Part shown: positions 8,819-16,663 of the stretch, piece by piece
Layout: every line of letters starts with the position of its first letter
Position numbering within the stretch: position 1 is the first letter of the stretch
From: Streptomyces sp. NA04227
GTDB lineage: Bacteria > Actinomycetota > Actinomycetes > Streptomycetales > Streptomycetaceae
Length of the DNA stretch: 64,000 nucleotides
NCBI RefSeq assembly: GCF_013364195.1
Contig: NZ_CP054918.1
Span: 558,001 to 622,000 of the forward strand
Direction of reading: 5' to 3'
Notes under the pieces: model-generated
Databases searched by the model: none
Seen by the model: only the letters and a program-made list of their open reading frames with translations
Told to the model about the DNA's origin: nothing
Program-made: the position numbers and the translations under genes

Positions 8819-8860
8819 GAAACTTACGGAACTAATAGTTTCGATACCTCTGGTTCCGTA
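8819..8860. promoter_or_regulatory. nested inverted repeats, probable TetR operator
   Basis: Two perfect inverted repeats overlap: GAAACT (8819-8824) with AGTTTC (8837-8842), and TACGGAAC (8825-8832) with GTTCCGTA (8853-8860). They lie in an A+T-rich patch just before the TetR start at 8871 and within the promoter region shared with the divergent membrane-protein gene. A TATAGT sequence at 8859-8864 could be the -10 of the TetR gene. Confidence 0.55.
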
Positions 8861-8870
8861 TAGTGCACGC

Positions 8871-9467
8871 ATGCCCGCTCGAAAGCAAGACCGGAAAATC
8901 GGGGGCCGCCCCCGGGACACTCGCGTCGACGAGGCCATTGCCGCCGCCGTGCGAGAGCTGCTGGCCGAGGTGGGATACGCCCGGCTCACGACGGACCAGG
9001 TGGCCACCCGTGCAGGCGTGGGCAAGGCGGCTATTTATCGGCGTCACGCCACCAAACAGGAAATGATCTTCGACGTTCTCCTGCCGGACCAGTTCCTGGC
9101 CGTGGTACCCGACCACGGGTCGCTCCGCGCCGATCTGACCGCCGTACTCGCCGAGATCGCGGAGAGCATGGCCGGGCCGCCGCCGGGGACGGTTCCCGGA
9201 CTGCTCGCCGATGTCCACGCCGATCCCGCGCTGCTGCAACGCTTCGACGCGAAGTACCTCCACGCCCAGCGTCGGACCCTCACGGAGATCCTGGACCGCG
9301 CGGACGCACGCGGTGAGCTCGCCAGGCGCCCCGACCCCGCCGCCCTCAACGCCCTGCTGGTCGGCCCCGTCTTCGCCTGGCTCTTCCTGCTGTCCGAATC
9401 CCCCGACGAGCTCCCCGCACTGAGCTCAACCATCCTTGACGCGGCGCTCGCCCTCACCGGGGCGTGA
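8871..9467 (+). CDS. TetR/AcrR family transcriptional regulator
   Basis: A 198-residue TetR repressor. A basic N-terminal tail precedes the helix-turn-helix VGYARLTTDQVATRAGVGKA followed by IYRRHATKQEM. The C-terminal domain is all-alpha, as expected for ligand binding and dimerisation. The start at 8871 fits family length; the frame is open upstream but antisense to the membrane-protein gene. It is divergent from the membrane-protein/DUF2867 pair, and palindromes in the shared promoter suggest autoregulation and control of that pair. The ligand is unknown. Confidence 0.9.
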   Translation: MPARKQDRKIGGRPRDTRVDEAIAAAVRELLAEVGYARLTTDQVATRAGVGKAAIYRRHATKQEMIFDVLLPDQFLAVVPDHGSLRADLTAVLAEIAESMAGPPPGTVPGLLADVHADPALLQRFDAKYLHAQRRTLTEILDRADARGELARRPDPAALNALLVGPVFAWLFLLSESPDELPALSSTILDAALALTGA

Positions 9468-9563
9468 GTGACCGCTCGTCAGCCGAACCGGCGGCCGGCC
9501 GGGAATGCCCCTCAGCCGACGACCGTTCTCGTTCAGGCGCACACAGCCCCGGGAGGCACAGGC

Positions 9564-9971
9564 ATGCACAGCGAGACAGCCACCATCCGCAAGATCCTCA
9601 ACGAACTCGGCGACACATGGGCCATCGTGGGTCTCTCCGCGAACGAGCGACGCGCCGCATATGGAGTCGCAAGGGTCCTGCAGCGCTACGGCAAACGGAT
9701 CATCCCTGTGCACCCCAAAGCCGAGACGGTGCATGGGGAACCGGGCTACCCCTCCCTTGAGGCCATCCCCTTCGACGTTGACGTCGTGGACGTCTTCGTG
9801 AACAGCGAACTGGCCGGCACGGTCGCCGATGAAGCCGTAGCCAAGGGCGCCAAGGCGGTCTGGTTCCAGCTCGGCGTCATCGACAAGGCCGCGTACGAGC
9901 GAACCCGCGCCGCGGGTCTGGAGATGGTGATGGACCGCTGCCCCGCCATCGAAATCCCGCTGCTCGACTGA
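9564..9971 (+). CDS. CoA-binding domain protein (YccU type)
   Basis: A 135-residue single-domain Rossmann-fold protein. WAIVGLSANERRAAYGVARVL and RIIPVHPKAETVHGEPGYPSLEAIP match the succinyl-CoA-synthetase-like CoA-binding family, and KAVWFQLGVID and DRCPAIEIPLL complete it. A GGGAGG site at 9551-9556 with 7-base spacing supports ATG 9564 over an upstream GTG. Homologues are widespread stand-alone proteins of unknown physiological role. It lies 96 bp after the TetR gene on the same strand and may be separately transcribed. Confidence 0.88.
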   Translation: MHSETATIRKILNELGDTWAIVGLSANERRAAYGVARVLQRYGKRIIPVHPKAETVHGEPGYPSLEAIPFDVDVVDVFVNSELAGTVADEAVAKGAKAVWFQLGVIDKAAYERTRAAGLEMVMDRCPAIEIPLLD

Positions 9972-10008
9972 CGACGCCCGGGCTCACGCTCGCAGCTCGG
10001 TACCCGCC

Positions 10009-10581
10009 CTAGTGCGGAGGCGGAACGGACACGGCGAGTGTCATCTCCACCGGTTCGGTGCCCTCGTTGCGGTAGGCGTGCGGGACGCCCGACTCGAAGG
10101 TCGCCGAGGATCCGGCGGGCACGCTGTGCGCCTCGCCGTCGACGTCGAGGGTCAGTACGCCAGCCGTCACCTGGAGCATTTCGACCGTGCCGGGTGGATG
10201 CGCGTCCGAACTGCTGCCCTCGCCGGGCATCAGACGCCAGGACCAGAGTTCGAGGGGGCCCCGCTTCTCCGTGCCGACGAGCAGTATGGCCCGGCTGCCC
10301 GCGTCGGTGGACCACATCCGTACCGCCTGCTCGGCGGGGACCACCCGCACCTGCGGCCCCTGCTCGTAGTCGAGGAGGGTGGTGATGCTGATGCCGAGGG
10401 CGTCCGCAAGCTTGACCGTGGTGCCCACACTCGGGTTGGTGCGGGCCTGTTCGATCTGGATGATCATGCCGCGGCTGACCCCCGACCTGGCGGCGAGGGC
10501 GTCGAGCGTATAGCCGCGTTCGCCCCGCCAGCGCTTGAGGTTGCGGGCCAGTGACTGCGTGAGCTGGTCGAGATCCGACAC
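10009..10581 (-). CDS. XRE-family regulator with C-terminal cupin
   Basis: A 190-residue regulator. Residues about 8-65 are an XRE helix-turn-helix (RGYTLDALAARSGVSRGMII, QIEQARTNPSVGTTVKLADAL). Residues about 110-185 form a cupin barrel (PGTVEMLQVTAGVLTLDVDG, GSSATFESGVPHAYRN). This architecture is common in regulators of small-molecule metabolism and efflux. It starts with GTG 10581 and is divergent from an EamA-type transporter gene. A 24-bp palindrome between them is the probable operator. The ligand is unknown. Confidence 0.9.
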   Translation of the reverse strand: MSDLDQLTQSLARNLKRWRGERGYTLDALAARSGVSRGMIIQIEQARTNPSVGTTVKLADALGISITTLLDYEQGPQVRVVPAEQAVRMWSTDAGSRAILLVGTEKRGPLELWSWRLMPGEGSSSDAHPPGTVEMLQVTAGVLTLDVDGEAHSVPAGSSATFESGVPHAYRNEGTEPVEMTLAVSVPPPH

Positions 10582-10604
10582 GTACCGTCCAATATTTTGG
10601 ATGA

Positions 10605-10628
10605 CGTAGTTCAGTTCACTGAACTACG
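10605..10628. promoter_or_regulatory. 24-bp palindrome, probable XRE-cupin operator
   Basis: CGTAGTTCAGT (10605-10615) and ACTGAACTACG (10618-10628) are perfect 11-bp arms around TC. The site lies 24 bp from the regulator start and 47 bp from the transporter start. A second, smaller repeat (TCCAA/TTGGA, 10588-10601) sits right beside the regulator start codon. The near-perfect symmetry strongly suggests dimer binding and control of both genes. Confidence 0.7.
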
Positions 10629-10629
10629 C

Positions 10630-10655
10630 TGTGGTGCACCTGAAGGTCCACCACA
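10630..10655. promoter_or_regulatory. second inverted repeat in the XRE/EamA intergenic region
   Basis: TGTGGTG (10630-10636) and CACCACA (10649-10655) flank a 12-base spacer, immediately after the 24-bp palindrome and ahead of the transporter ribosome-binding site. It may be a second operator or a 5' leader hairpin. Confidence 0.4.
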
Positions 10656-10674
10656 CTGTACTGCGAGGTTTCCC

Positions 10675-11541
10675 GTGACGGCACTGCTGGCGCTTGCCAC
10701 AAGCGTCCTGTGGGGATGCGCCGACTTCGGCGGAGGTCTGCTCACCCGCCGGATCCCCGCACTGACCGTGGTCGTCGTCTCGCAGACGCTCGCCGTACTG
10801 GTCCTCGGAGCCGTGGTGATCGCCACCGGCGGGTGGCACGAAGCGGGTACCGGACTGTGGTTCGCCGTGGCCGCGGGCGTGGTCGGGCCGGTCGCCATGC
10901 TGGCCTTCTACCGGGCACTGGCACTCGGCCCGATGGGCGTGGTCTCGCCGCTCGGCACCATGGGCGTCGCCGTCCCCGTCGGTATCGGCCTGGTGCTCGG
11001 CGAACGCCCCGGACTGCTGCAGTTCGCGGGGATCGGGGTCGCGGTGCTCGGTGTACTCCTCGCGGGCGGGCCCCAGTTGAGGGGCGCGCCGGTGCAGCGC
11101 CAGGTCATCGTGATGACACTCGTGGCCGCGTTCGGCTTCGGTGCGGTGATGGCCCTGATCTCCGAGGCGTCCACGACGCTGACCGGGCTGTTCCTCGCCC
11201 TGTTCGTCCAGCGGGTGACCAATGTGCTCGCCGGTGGCGGGGCGCTCTGGCTCGCCGTACGCAGGGGCGCGCCGGCACTGCCCGAGGACGGTGGGCTGCG
11301 GGTGATCCGCGGTTCGCTGCCCGCGCTGGCCTTTGTGGGTATCGCCGATGTCGCGGCCAACGGCACGTACGCGCTGGCCGCGCAGAACGGCCCCGTCACC
11401 ATGGCCGCCGTGCTCGCCTCGCTCTACCCCGTCGTGACCGCGCTGGCGGCGCGCGGCGTCCTGGGCGAACGCCTCCGGCCGGTGCAGGCGGCCGGAGCGG
11501 GCCTCGCCCTGGTCGGCACCCTGCTGCTCGCGACCGGCTGA
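10675..11541 (+). CDS. EamA-family (DMT) transporter
   Basis: A 288-residue membrane protein with about ten transmembrane segments in two EamA repeats, the first beginning LLALATSVLWGCADFGGG. GTG 10675 after GCGAGG (10663-10668) is preferred; an upstream ATG at 10597 would run through the operator palindrome. Family members export or import metabolites such as amino acids. The divergent XRE-cupin regulator is the likely controller. The stop TGA abuts the stop of the opposing acyltransferase, giving TGATCA. Confidence 0.88.
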   Translation: MTALLALATSVLWGCADFGGGLLTRRIPALTVVVVSQTLAVLVLGAVVIATGGWHEAGTGLWFAVAAGVVGPVAMLAFYRALALGPMGVVSPLGTMGVAVPVGIGLVLGERPGLLQFAGIGVAVLGVLLAGGPQLRGAPVQRQVIVMTLVAAFGFGAVMALISEASTTLTGLFLALFVQRVTNVLAGGGALWLAVRRGAPALPEDGGLRVIRGSLPALAFVGIADVAANGTYALAAQNGPVTMAAVLASLYPVVTALAARGVLGERLRPVQAAGAGLALVGTLLLATG

Positions 11542-12309
11542 TCAGCCACCGGCCGGATCGCCCGCGCCGTCCGTGCTGCGGCTCCACTCTTCGAGGGCCA
11601 CTAGTTCGTCGGGCGTGACACCGTCCGGAATCGGCACCGGCGGGGGCGTCCGCAGCGGCGGCTGCCAGCCGCTCTCCGGATGCCAGCGCCGCACGATCCG
11701 CGCGGGCGCGCCCGCCACCACCGCGTGGTCGGGCACCTCGCCGCGCACCACCGCGCCCGCGGCGACCACCACGTTCCGCCCGATCCGCGCCCCGGGCAGG
11801 ATCACCGCACCGGTGCCCACCCAGCAGCCGGCCCCGATCTCCACCGGATCCATCCGCGGCCACTGCTTGCCGATCGGCTGCTGCGGGTCGTCGTACGAGT
11901 GGTTGGTGGACGTCACGTACACATACGGGCCGAAGTAGCAGTCGGAGCCGATGGTGACCGAGGTGTCGGCGATGATATGGCTGCCCCGGCCGAGTACGAC
12001 GCCGTCGCCAATACGCAGGATGGGGTCGGCGCCCAGATCGAGGTCCGGCATCATGCCCGCGGTCAGCGTGACCTGCTCGCCGATGATGCAGTGGGCGCCC
12101 AGATGGATCCACGGTTCGCCGAAGACGGTGCCGAGCGGGAAGGCGAGCCGGGTACCGGTGCCGATCGCGCCGAACCGGAGTCGCCCGGGATGCCCGGCCG
12201 TCACCGCACCGGTGCGCTGCACCCAGTCCCAGACCGCGTGCACGACACGCTGACCGAGGTCGCGCCGCCTGGCGGCCAAGGACGAGAACACGTTCTTGCT
12301 CTTCGTCAC
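11542..12309 (-). CDS. left-handed beta-helix acyltransferase
   Basis: A 255-residue hexapeptide-repeat transferase (from GTG 12309; GTG 12351 would add 14 residues). Imperfect hexapeptides run through IHLGAHCIIGEQVTLTAG, ILRIGDGVVLGRGSHIIADT and VEIGAGCWVGTGAVILPGAR. STNHSYDDPQQPIG contains the histidine typical of maltose/galactoside acetyltransferase-like enzymes. The reaction is probably acyl-CoA-dependent O- or N-acylation of a sugar or cell-envelope precursor; the acceptor is not known. It converges with the EamA gene and is divergent from a gamma-carbonic-anhydrase-like gene. Confidence 0.85.
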   Translation of the reverse strand: MTKSKNVFSSLAARRRDLGQRVVHAVWDWVQRTGAVTAGHPGRLRFGAIGTGTRLAFPLGTVFGEPWIHLGAHCIIGEQVTLTAGMMPDLDLGADPILRIGDGVVLGRGSHIIADTSVTIGSDCYFGPYVYVTSTNHSYDDPQQPIGKQWPRMDPVEIGAGCWVGTGAVILPGARIGRNVVVAAGAVVRGEVPDHAVVAGAPARIVRRWHPESGWQPPLRTPPPVPIPDGVTPDELVALEEWSRSTDGAGDPAGG

Positions 12310-12439
12310 CCGCCCAAGGTACTCACCGACCCGTGGCCACCACCTGCCCACACCCTGTGATCTTCACCCCACGGTGCCCTGCGGGGCGGCCCACTCGCTA
12401 CGGTTCCGTGGACCCGGGAACCCGAGACGAGGAGTGGAC

Positions 12440-12970
12440 GTGGCACAGGGCGCGCTGATCGCGGCGATGGGCGGCAGGGAACCACAGGTGCACGAGTCGG
12501 CGTTCACGGCGCCGACCTCGGTCGTCATCGGCGAGGTGACCCTGCACGAGGGCGCCAGCGCCTGGTACCACGCGGTGCTGCGCGGGGACGGCGGTCCGAT
12601 CGTCATCGGCGCGGGCAGCAACATCCAGGACAACTGCACGGTCCACGCCGACCCCGGCTTCCCGGTCACCGTGGGCGAGCGGGTCACGGTGGGCCACAAC
12701 GCGGTCCTGCACGGCTGCACGGTCGGCGACGACTGCCTGGTCGGCATGGGCTCGACGGTGCTCAACGGGGCGGCGATCGGCGCCGGTTCACTGGTCGCCG
12801 CCCATGCCCTGGTGCCCCAGGGGATGCGGATCCCGCCCGGTTCGCTGGTGGCCGGAGTGCCCGCGAAGGTACGACGCCCGCTCACCGACGAGGAGCGTGA
12901 GCTGGTGAAGGCCAACGGCGAGGTGTACGTGGATCTGGCCGGGCAGCACCGGGAGACGTTCGAGGGCTGA
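12440..12970 (+). CDS. gamma-carbonic anhydrase-like hexapeptide protein
   Basis: A 176-residue left-handed beta-helix protein. WYHAVLRGDGGPIVIGAGSN, then IQDNCTVHADPGFPVTVGERVTVGHNAVLHGC, gives the gamma-carbonic anhydrase pattern with three histidines placed as zinc ligands. GAGGAG at 12429-12434 selects GTG 12440. Members of this family (CaiE/PaaY/YrdA group) bind a metal ion, but many show little carbonic anhydrase activity, so CO2 hydration is not certain. It is followed by a good terminator and stands alone. Confidence 0.88.
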   Translation: MAQGALIAAMGGREPQVHESAFTAPTSVVIGEVTLHEGASAWYHAVLRGDGGPIVIGAGSNIQDNCTVHADPGFPVTVGERVTVGHNAVLHGCTVGDDCLVGMGSTVLNGAAIGAGSLVAAHALVPQGMRIPPGSLVAGVPAKVRRPLTDEERELVKANGEVYVDLAGQHRETFEG

Positions 12971-12999
12971 CCGGGCCGGGGGCACGGAACGGAAACGCA

Positions 13000-13027
13000 C
13001 GGACGCCCGCACAGGGGCGGGCGTCCG
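13000..13027 (+). terminator. intrinsic-type terminator after the carbonic-anhydrase-like gene
   Basis: CGGACGCCCGC (13000-13010) and GCGGGCGTCCG (13017-13027) make an 11-bp GC stem with a 6-base loop, 30 bp after the stop. There is no T-tract, as is usual in Streptomyces. The rest of the 12971-13328 gap contains one more hairpin and no gene I can support. Confidence 0.65.
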
Positions 13028-13164
13028 GTGGCTCACCTCGCACACGCTCGCCCCGTACGCCCTCGCCCCGCACGCTCTCGTCGCATGCGGTGGCGCCGTT
13101 GATCGGCCGGTTCATGGCCCCCGGGCCCAGGTCGCTGGGGGCACCGCGTGGACATAGGCTGAAT

Positions 13165-13186
13165 AAGTGGGCGAATACGCCCACTT
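13165..13186. promoter_or_regulatory. 9-bp hairpin upstream of the DUF2252 gene
   Basis: AAGTGGGCG (13165-13173) and CGCCCACTT (13178-13186) pair perfectly around AATA. It overlaps the first codons of a GTG-initiated 48-codon frame (13167-13313) that I do not trust as a gene. It could be an operator, a terminator or a leader structure. Confidence 0.4.
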
Positions 13187-13328
13187 CACCCAGCACGCCG
13201 GACAGAGACGATCTGCTCGCGGCGGCGACCCGGTCGACATCGAACTCGACGTCACGCTGGACGACCCTCGCCCGCTGTGCCGCCGAGCCACCAGCGCGCC
13301 GGTCACCAGATGAGGAAGCGTGTCCGCA

Positions 13329-14747
13329 ATGACCGAGAATCACCTCTCAGGCGACGAGACGCGGCACCTCACCCCTCGGGACCGGGCCGCCCGCGGCAAG
13401 GCCGCGCGCGTGGAGGTACCCCGGTCCAGCCACGCCGAGTTCCAGCCCCCACCCAAGCGCACGGACCCGGTGGAGATCATCGAGAACCAGTCGGCGAGGC
13501 GGGTACCGGACCTCGTACCCATCCGCTACGGCAGGATGAGCGAGGCACCGTTCCGCTTCTACCGCGGGGCCGCCGCCATCATGGCCGCGGACCTTGCGGA
13601 GACGCCGCGCACCGGGATCAGGGTGCAGTGCTGCGGCGACGCGCACCTGCTGAACTTCCGGCTGCTGGCCTCCCCGGAGCGGCGGCTGATGTTCGACATC
13701 AACGACTTCGACGAGACGCTGCCGGGCCCGTGGGAGTGGGACGTCAAGCGGTTGTCCGCCAGCTTCGTCATCGCGGGCCGGGCGAACGGCTTCAGCGCCA
13801 AGGAACGGGCGACGGTGGTACGCGCGGCGGTGGGGGCCTACCGCGAACGCATGCGGGACTTCGCCGGGATGGGCAATCTCGACGTCTGGTACACCCATGC
13901 CGACACGGACCAACTGATGCAGCAGTACGGCAGGATGCTCAGCCCCGGGCAACGCGATCGCTGGGAACGTGCCACACAACGGGCTCGTGCACATGACACG
14001 CTGCAGGCCTTCGGCAAGCTCACGCACGTCGTCGCCGGCCGACGGCGGATCGCTCCCGACCCACCGCTGCTGGTACGGCTCCAGGACCTGCTGCCGGACG
14101 CCGAACGCGGCGCGCTGGAGAAGGAGATCGTCCGCCTCATCGAGCGCTACGGCCACACCCTGCAGACGGACCGCCGGTTCCTGCTGCAGGGCTACCGCGT
14201 CGCCGACATCGCCCGCAAGGTGGTCGGCGTGGGCAGCGTGGGGACCCGCTGCTGGATCATCCTGCTGCTCGGCACGGACGACGAGGATCCCCTGATCCTC
14301 CAGGCCAAGGAGGCCGACGAGTCGGTTCTGGCGCCCTACGTCGGTGGCAGCAGCTTCCGTAATCAGGGCGAGCGCGTCGTCGCCGGCCAGCGGCTCATGC
14401 AGGCCACCAGCGACATCTTCCTGGGCTGGGAACGCGTCCAGGGCATCGACGGCAGGCGGCGGGACTTCTACGTGCGCCAGTTGCGGGACTGGAAGGGCAT
14501 CGCCGTCGCCGAGAACATGTCGCCCAAGACGATGGCCCTGTTCGGCCGGCTCTGCGGCGCCACACTGGCCCGCGCCCACGCCCGCTCCGGCGACCGCATC
14601 GCGATCGCCGCCTATCTGGGCGGCGGCGACACCTTCGACCGCGCGCTGGCGACCTTCGCGGAGCTGTACGCGGACCAGAACGAGAAGGACCACCAGGCTC
14701 TGGTCGACGCGATCAAGGCCGGACGCGTACCGGCCGAGGCGGCCTGA
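13329..14747 (+). CDS. DUF2252 family protein
   Basis: A 472-residue protein of the DUF2252 family. VQCCGDAHLLNF followed by MFDINDFDETLPGPWEWDVKRL resembles the HGDxHxxN and DFD catalytic motifs of aminoglycoside-phosphotransferase-like kinases, so a phosphotransfer role is plausible but unproven. Other family segments are QAKEADESVLAPY and GWERVQGIDGRRRDFYVRQL. ATG 13329 gives a 10-base spacing from GAGGAAG (13312-13318); GTG 13320 would be too close. It converges with the DapA-family gene 18 bp away. Confidence 0.88.
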   Translation: MTENHLSGDETRHLTPRDRAARGKAARVEVPRSSHAEFQPPPKRTDPVEIIENQSARRVPDLVPIRYGRMSEAPFRFYRGAAAIMAADLAETPRTGIRVQCCGDAHLLNFRLLASPERRLMFDINDFDETLPGPWEWDVKRLSASFVIAGRANGFSAKERATVVRAAVGAYRERMRDFAGMGNLDVWYTHADTDQLMQQYGRMLSPGQRDRWERATQRARAHDTLQAFGKLTHVVAGRRRIAPDPPLLVRLQDLLPDAERGALEKEIVRLIERYGHTLQTDRRFLLQGYRVADIARKVVGVGSVGTRCWIILLLGTDDEDPLILQAKEADESVLAPYVGGSSFRNQGERVVAGQRLMQATSDIFLGWERVQGIDGRRRDFYVRQLRDWKGIAVAENMSPKTMALFGRLCGATLARAHARSGDRIAIAAYLGGGDTFDRALATFAELYADQNEKDHQALVDAIKAGRVPAEAA

Positions 14748-14765
14748 GGACCGGGTGCCGTCAGG

Positions 14766-15677
14766 TCAGGATGCGAGAACCGCACTCGCGGCGGCCAGAT
14801 CCATCGCCTGCCGGACCGAATCGGCGGATGCGGCAAGCAGCGGCAGCCGGACGGCCGGGCTGGGGATACGGCCCTGGGCGTGCAACACCCCCTTGATCAC
14901 GGTCGGATTCGGCTCGGCGAAGAACGCGGCGGACAGCCGGGCCAGTTCGGATCCCAGCCTGCGGGCCGGTCCGGCGGCGTCGCGATGCCACAGCGAGATC
15001 AGTTCGGCGTAGTCGGCGGTGCGGACATTGGCTGACGCCAGGATGCCGCCGCGGGCGCCCGCCGCGAGCAGCGGCGAGATGACGGCGTCGTCACCGCCGA
15101 GCACCGCGAAACCGGGCGCCGACGAGCCGAGCAGTTCCATCGTGGCCGCGTCGATCGCGCCGGTCGCGTACTTGACCCCGACGACCTCCGGCAGGTGCCC
15201 GAGCGCGTTCAGCGTGTTGGGGCTGAGGGTCTGACCGGTGCGGTACGGGATGTCGTAGACGATCAGCGGCAGGCCCCCGTGCTCGGCGAGTGCCGTGAAG
15301 TGCGCCAGCGTTCCCGCCTCACCGGGCCGGGTGTAGGGCGGCGTGGGAACCAGCGCGGCGGCGACGTCACCGCTCTGCGCGAGGTCCCGCAGGGTCGTGA
15401 TGGCGGCAGCGGTGTCGTTGGTGCCGACGCCGACGATCAGCGGAGCTCCGTGTGCCCGGCAGGCGACCGAACAGACGCGGACCACGGCCCGCTTCTCCTC
15501 GGCGGACAGCGTGGCCGCCTCCGCCGTGGTGCCCAGGGCGACGAGTCCGCGAGCGCCGCCGACCGACAGCGCCTCGTCGGCGAGGCGGGCCAGCGCGTCC
15601 GGGGCGAGCCGCAGGTCGTCGGTGAACGGGGTCACCAAGGGGACGAACAGGCCGGTGAGGTTCGCTTCGGTCTTCAT
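14766..15677 (-). CDS. DapA/NanA superfamily lyase (dihydrodipicolinate synthase-like)
   Basis: A 303-residue class I aldolase barrel. GLVALGTTAEAATLSAEEKR carries the GTTAE substrate-carboxylate motif. IVYDIPYRTG has the catalytic tyrosine, and VGVKYATGAID has the Schiff-base lysine. The gene stands alone with a divergent LysR regulator, unlike housekeeping dapA, so it may act on another keto acid (for example a 2-keto-3-deoxy sugar acid or 4-hydroxy-2-oxo acid). Start 15677 (MKTEANLTG) fits the family; the frame stays open to 15719. Confidence 0.85.
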   Translation of the reverse strand: MKTEANLTGLFVPLVTPFTDDLRLAPDALARLADEALSVGGARGLVALGTTAEAATLSAEEKRAVVRVCSVACRAHGAPLIVGVGTNDTAAAITTLRDLAQSGDVAAALVPTPPYTRPGEAGTLAHFTALAEHGGLPLIVYDIPYRTGQTLSPNTLNALGHLPEVVGVKYATGAIDAATMELLGSSAPGFAVLGGDDAVISPLLAAGARGGILASANVRTADYAELISLWHRDAAGPARRLGSELARLSAAFFAEPNPTVIKGVLHAQGRIPSPAVRLPLLAASADSVRQAMDLAAASAVLAS

Positions 15678-15731
15678 GTGCACAGCCTGACCGAGGCGAA
15701 CACAGTAGATCCAGTTCATGTTTCTTCGCTT

Positions 15732-15739
15732 TTAGCTAA
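15732..15739. promoter_or_regulatory. A+T-rich palindrome in the LysR/lyase intergenic region
   Basis: TTAGCTAA lies 10 bp before the LysR start and 55 bp before the divergent lyase start, inside the partly symmetrical GCTTTTAGCTAAGC. LysR proteins usually bind such sites and repress themselves from them. Confidence 0.4.
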
Positions 15740-15748
15740 GCTCACCTT

Positions 15749-16663
15749 ATGCTCGACGTCCGACGCCTCCACTTGCTGCGCGAACTGGATCGACGCGGCA
15801 CCATCGCGGCCGTGGCCGAGGCCCTCACCTTCACCGCCTCGGCCGTCTCCCAGCAGCTGAGCGTGCTGGAACGCGAGGCGGGCGTGCCCTTGTTGGAGCG
15901 CAGTGGCAGGCGGGTGGTGCTCACGCCCGCGGGCCGCACCCTCGTCACCCACGCCGACGCCGTACTCGAACGCCTCGAACTGGCGGTCTCCGAGCTGGCC
16001 GGGGCGCGCGAGGGCATCGGCGGGTCGCTGCGGATCGGGACGTTTCCCTCCGGCGGCCCCGCGATCGTGCCCGCCGCGCTCGCCGAACTGGCCCTGCGGC
16101 ACCCCGCGTTGGAACCGATGGTGCAGGAGATCGACTCGGCTCGGGTCTCCGACGGCCTGCGCGCCGGCGAACTCGACGTGGCCCTCGTCCACGACTACGA
16201 CTTCGTCCCCGCGTCACCGGACACCACGGTCGACCAGGTGCCCCTGCTGGAGGAGCCCGTGTACCTGGCCACGGGCGACGCCACCGGTCGCGTCGCCCAC
16301 GGCGGCACGCTGGTGGAGTTGCTCGGACCGTGGGCCACATCCCCGTGGATCACGGCCCGGGACGGCACGACCGGGCACGCGATGGCCGTACGCGCCTGTC
16401 AGGCGGCCGGTTTCCAGCCGCGCATCCGTCATCAGGTCAACGACTTCCGTACGGTCCTGGCGCTGGCCGCTATCGGGCAAGGCGCCGGATTCGTACCGGA
16501 GATGGCCACCGCCCACGCCCCCGAGGGCGTGGTCCTGACCCGGCTGCCCCTCTTCCGCCGCTCGAAGGTCGCCTTCCGCGCGGGCGGCGGCACCCACCCG
16601 GCGATCGCCGCATTCGTGGCGGCGGCGCGCACAGCGGTGGGCACCACGCGCGGTGCTTCCTAG
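15749..16663 (+). CDS. LysR-family transcriptional regulator
   Basis: A 304-residue LysR regulator. Residues 1-60 form the winged helix-turn-helix (RRLHLLRELDRRGTIAAVAE, TASAVSQQLSVLEREAGVPL). From about residue 90 the effector-binding domain begins with SLRIGTFPSGGPAIVPAAL. It is divergent from the DapA-family lyase over 71 bp and is the likely activator of it. Its stop codon overlaps the opposing DedA stop in CTAG. The effector is probably the lyase substrate or product, by inference. Confidence 0.9.
   Translation: MLDVRRLHLLRELDRRGTIAAVAEALTFTASAVSQQLSVLEREAGVPLLERSGRRVVLTPAGRTLVTHADAVLERLELAVSELAGAREGIGGSLRIGTFPSGGPAIVPAALAELALRHPALEPMVQEIDSARVSDGLRAGELDVALVHDYDFVPASPDTTVDQVPLLEEPVYLATGDATGRVAHGGTLVELLGPWATSPWITARDGTTGHAMAVRACQAAGFQPRIRHQVNDFRTVLALAAIGQGAGFVPEMATAHAPEGVVLTRLPLFRRSKVAFRAGGGTHPAIAAFVAAARTAVGTTRGAS

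Noticed and set aside
13167..13313. 48-codon frame before DUF2252
   Set aside because: A stable hairpin overlies its start and no ribosome-binding site is seen; kept only as an observation.
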